A DNA stretch of 40,751 nt. Source: a virus. Both the position numbers and the translations under genes were made by a program. This document shows, piece by piece, positions 39,118 through 40,751 of the stretch (positions are counted from its first letter, which is position 1; every line of letters begins with the position of its first letter). The notes beneath the pieces were generated by a model that ran no database searches, was not told the DNA's origin, and was given only the letters and a program-made list of their open reading frames with translations. The stretch spans positions 1-40,751 of the IMG/VR virus record IMGVR_UViG_3300022751_000024; one strand, 5' to 3'.

Positions 39118-40209
39118 ATGTTATCATTCACAGACTTAAAAACAAAATACGGAAAATTAACACAAAACACTTCAACTGCTAACCTAGATAGTGGAGGTGA
39201 GTACATGAACATTTACCAAAAGTACTTACTTGAAAAGTATTACAGTAACGAGGGTTCATTCAGTATGACAACTGTAGGAAGTCAATCACTTACAGCAACG
39301 GGTGCTTTATCAGCAGGTGCAACATCACTAACACTGACAACTAACTGGCTATATCATACAACTCAAGCAATTATAACATTCTCAAGTGGAGATACACGAT
39401 TAGCTACTTTTAACAGAGGTTCAACAGCCGTTACATGGGCCGTAGGACTGTCTACAACAGCCACCACAGCACTTTCAGTAGGAGGTCTACAGTTCTACCC
39501 ACTACCGCCTAATTACTCTAAATTGAAGACGTTTACAATCACTCAAGGCAATCTAAAATGGGTGCCAACAGAGATACTTTCACGACAAGAATGGGATAAC
39601 ATGAACATGTTCCCTTATTATTCAGATATCCCAAACTACTACTACATTTATGGCGGAAATATAGGAGTATGGCCAATACCTGTTACAACTGGAAATACAA
39701 TCACATCTAACTACAAATATAGAATACCTGATTTATCTCTTGAAGATGCTACTGCAGGAACAGTATCCATATCAAATGGAGGTACTACAGTTACAGGAAC
39801 TACAACAGCCTGGACACCAACTACTAACCCACAAAATGAGAGTAGATGGATTAAAATTGCACAGACAGCAGGAGATAACCTGTGGTATCAAGTCCAGAGT
39901 GTAACTAGTACTACATCACTCACACTATACGAACCATATCAAGGTATAGCAGTAACAGGAGGAACTTATATTCTAGGGCAAATGCCTATTCTTATCGAGG
40001 ACTTTCACGATATGCTCATTTGGTATGCATGTGTGGTGTACTTCTCATCAATTGTAGATAATCCTCAAAAAGTAAAACAATTCCAAGACATGTTAAACAT
40101 GAAACTAGAATTGCTTAATGAATACGCAGGAAGCAAATCGGTTAATGTAGATTTATCAAAAAAACCAAACATGATGAACCCTAACTTGTTTCAAACTAAC
40201 TTATCATAA
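39118..40209 (+). CDS. Head-tail connector / tail tubular A-like protein (363 aa)
   Basis: Helical N-terminus, the YYIYGGNIGVWPIPVTTGN block near the centre, an inserted beta domain (SISNGGTTVTGTTTAW), and a C-terminal helix (QKVKQFQDMLNMKLELLNE). This combination is common in podovirus gatekeeper/adaptor proteins (T7 gp11 or P22 gp4 class). It directly precedes the ejection protein gene. Confidence 0.65.
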   Translation: MLSFTDLKTKYGKLTQNTSTANLDSGGEYMNIYQKYLLEKYYSNEGSFSMTTVGSQSLTATGALSAGATSLTLTTNWLYHTTQAIITFSSGDTRLATFNRGSTAVTWAVGLSTTATTALSVGGLQFYPLPPNYSKLKTFTITQGNLKWVPTEILSRQEWDNMNMFPYYSDIPNYYYIYGGNIGVWPIPVTTGNTITSNYKYRIPDLSLEDATAGTVSISNGGTTVTGTTTAWTPTTNPQNESRWIKIAQTAGDNLWYQVQSVTSTTSLTLYEPYQGIAVTGGTYILGQMPILIEDFHDMLIWYACVVYFSSIVDNPQKVKQFQDMLNMKLELLNEYAGSKSVNVDLSKKPNMMNPNLFQTNLS

Positions 40210-40223
40210 TATATAATAAACAT

Positions 40224-40751
40224 ATGGCAAACGCATTCTCAACATTAGGAGCAACTCCAAATAACTCAATAGACTTTAATAAGATAAATTATGGTGGTAC
40301 AAAAGGTAATGCCTTATCTTCTGTCATAAGTGGTCTTGTAAAAAAACCAGCTATCGCTCCAGTAACTACACAACCTAAAGCAGTACAGCCTAAACCAGTA
40401 ACTCAACCTGTTCAACAACCAACACAATCATCAAATGTTAAACATGTAATTACATATTCACAGCCAACAACTTCAGGTATGATAGGTCAATCAAATACAG
40501 CTCCACAATCTCCTACAACACCACCTGTTCAAAATACACAACCACCTGTAAATAACACTCCTACATATGGAGGACTGGTAAGTAACCTTGCACAAGCATC
40601 AAGTCAGCCAAGTCAACAATATATAGACCTTACAAAGCAAGCAGAAGGAGCATACAAGCAAGCTGCAGATTTTGGAAGACAAGTAGGTCAGGCTCAAGCA
40701 GACGTACAAAGTAATCCTGAATATTCACTTGATACTGGAGTAGGTCTTGGT
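40224..40751 (+). CDS. Ejection/internal virion protein, 5' part (continues at base 1)
   Basis: ATG 40224 in a 'catATGGC' context. The first 30 residues are mixed, then a Pro/Gln/Thr/Ser-rich linker (about 40-105) leads into the Ala/Gln-rich helical region found again at base 1. Frame and sequence continue into 1-1020. Two amino-acid differences exist between the overlapping copies (Thr to Ser, and Thr to Ile). Confidence 0.75.
   Translation, partial: MANAFSTLGATPNNSIDFNKINYGGTKGNALSSVISGLVKKPAIAPVTTQPKAVQPKPVTQPVQQPTQSSNVKHVITYSQPTTSGMIGQSNTAPQSPTTPPVQNTQPPVNNTPTYGGLVSNLAQASSQPSQQYIDLTKQAEGAYKQAADFGRQVGQAQADVQSNPEYSLDTGVGLG
40551..40751. repeat. Right copy of terminal overlap
   Basis: Matches 1-201 at 195 of 201 positions. 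The last 126 bases are identical, and the six differences lie in the first 75. Three are silent (AAT/AAC, GCG/GCA, AGC/AGT) and three alter two codons. Confidence 0.85.

Noticed and set aside
1-40751. CRISPR array or integrase
   Set aside because: No regularly spaced repeats and no tyrosine or serine recombinase motifs were seen on reading through the proteins.

Overview
The window is an essentially complete, circularly closing genome of an uncultured, AT-rich tailed phage. The last 201 bases (40551-40751) repeat the first 201 with six mismatches, all before base 76. The gene starting at 40224 continues in frame into base 1, so the unit genome is about 40,550 bp and the gene at the junction encodes about 448 residues. 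Terminase, portal, scaffold and capsid genes are present. There is no tape measure, sheath or tail-tube gene, and a compact set of connector and ejection-type proteins is present, so the particle is most likely podovirus-like (inference). No tRNA, integrase, DNA polymerase, primase, helicase or CRISPR array was seen. The host cannot be assigned. Almost every gene starts at an A/T-rich 'atATG' or 'catATG' with no Shine-Dalgarno sequence, while promoters look like ordinary TTGACA/TATAAT sites.

Layout. Bases 1-8640 (+): end of an ejection protein, a virion lytic transglycosylase, a 999-residue tail fibre, then a lysis block (holin-like proteins, a cysteine-peptidase endolysin with a cell-wall binding domain, a second transglycosylase). 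Bases 8641-9990: a small cassette of two minus-strand genes plus structured RNA, bounded by a perfect 24-bp inverted repeat. Bases 10005-11276 (-): a four-gene operon, each gene overlapping the next by ATGA, with a MT-A70 methyltransferase and a NinG-like nuclease. Bases 11277-11961: a 685-base gene-free region containing an RNA with a convincing type I hammerhead ribozyme core inside long nested stems, a consensus promoter, and a structured leader. Bases 11962-23731 (+): the early/middle region with a replication-associated protein, cytosine methyltransferase-like protein, ERF annealing protein, HNH proteins, many small membrane or zinc-ribbon proteins, and a GroES-GroEL pair. Bases 23718-40751 (+): small and large terminase, YopX-like protein, a promoter plus terminator-like hairpin ahead of the portal, scaffold, major capsid protein, decoration-like proteins, coiled-coil and fibre proteins, connectors, and the ejection protein that closes the circle.

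How it may work. Early transcription would run from the divergent region: leftward through the methyltransferase/NinG operon and rightward through the ERF region, with internal promoters sharing an extended -35 motif. Replication probably relies on host enzymes plus ERF/NinG recombination. The phage chaperonin lies just ahead of the packaging and capsid genes and may fold capsid or other phage proteins. Three peptidoglycan-active enzymes serve entry and lysis. The strongest candidates for new biology are the ribozyme-bearing RNA, the inverted-repeat cassette with its switch-like RNAs, and the divergent chaperonin pair.
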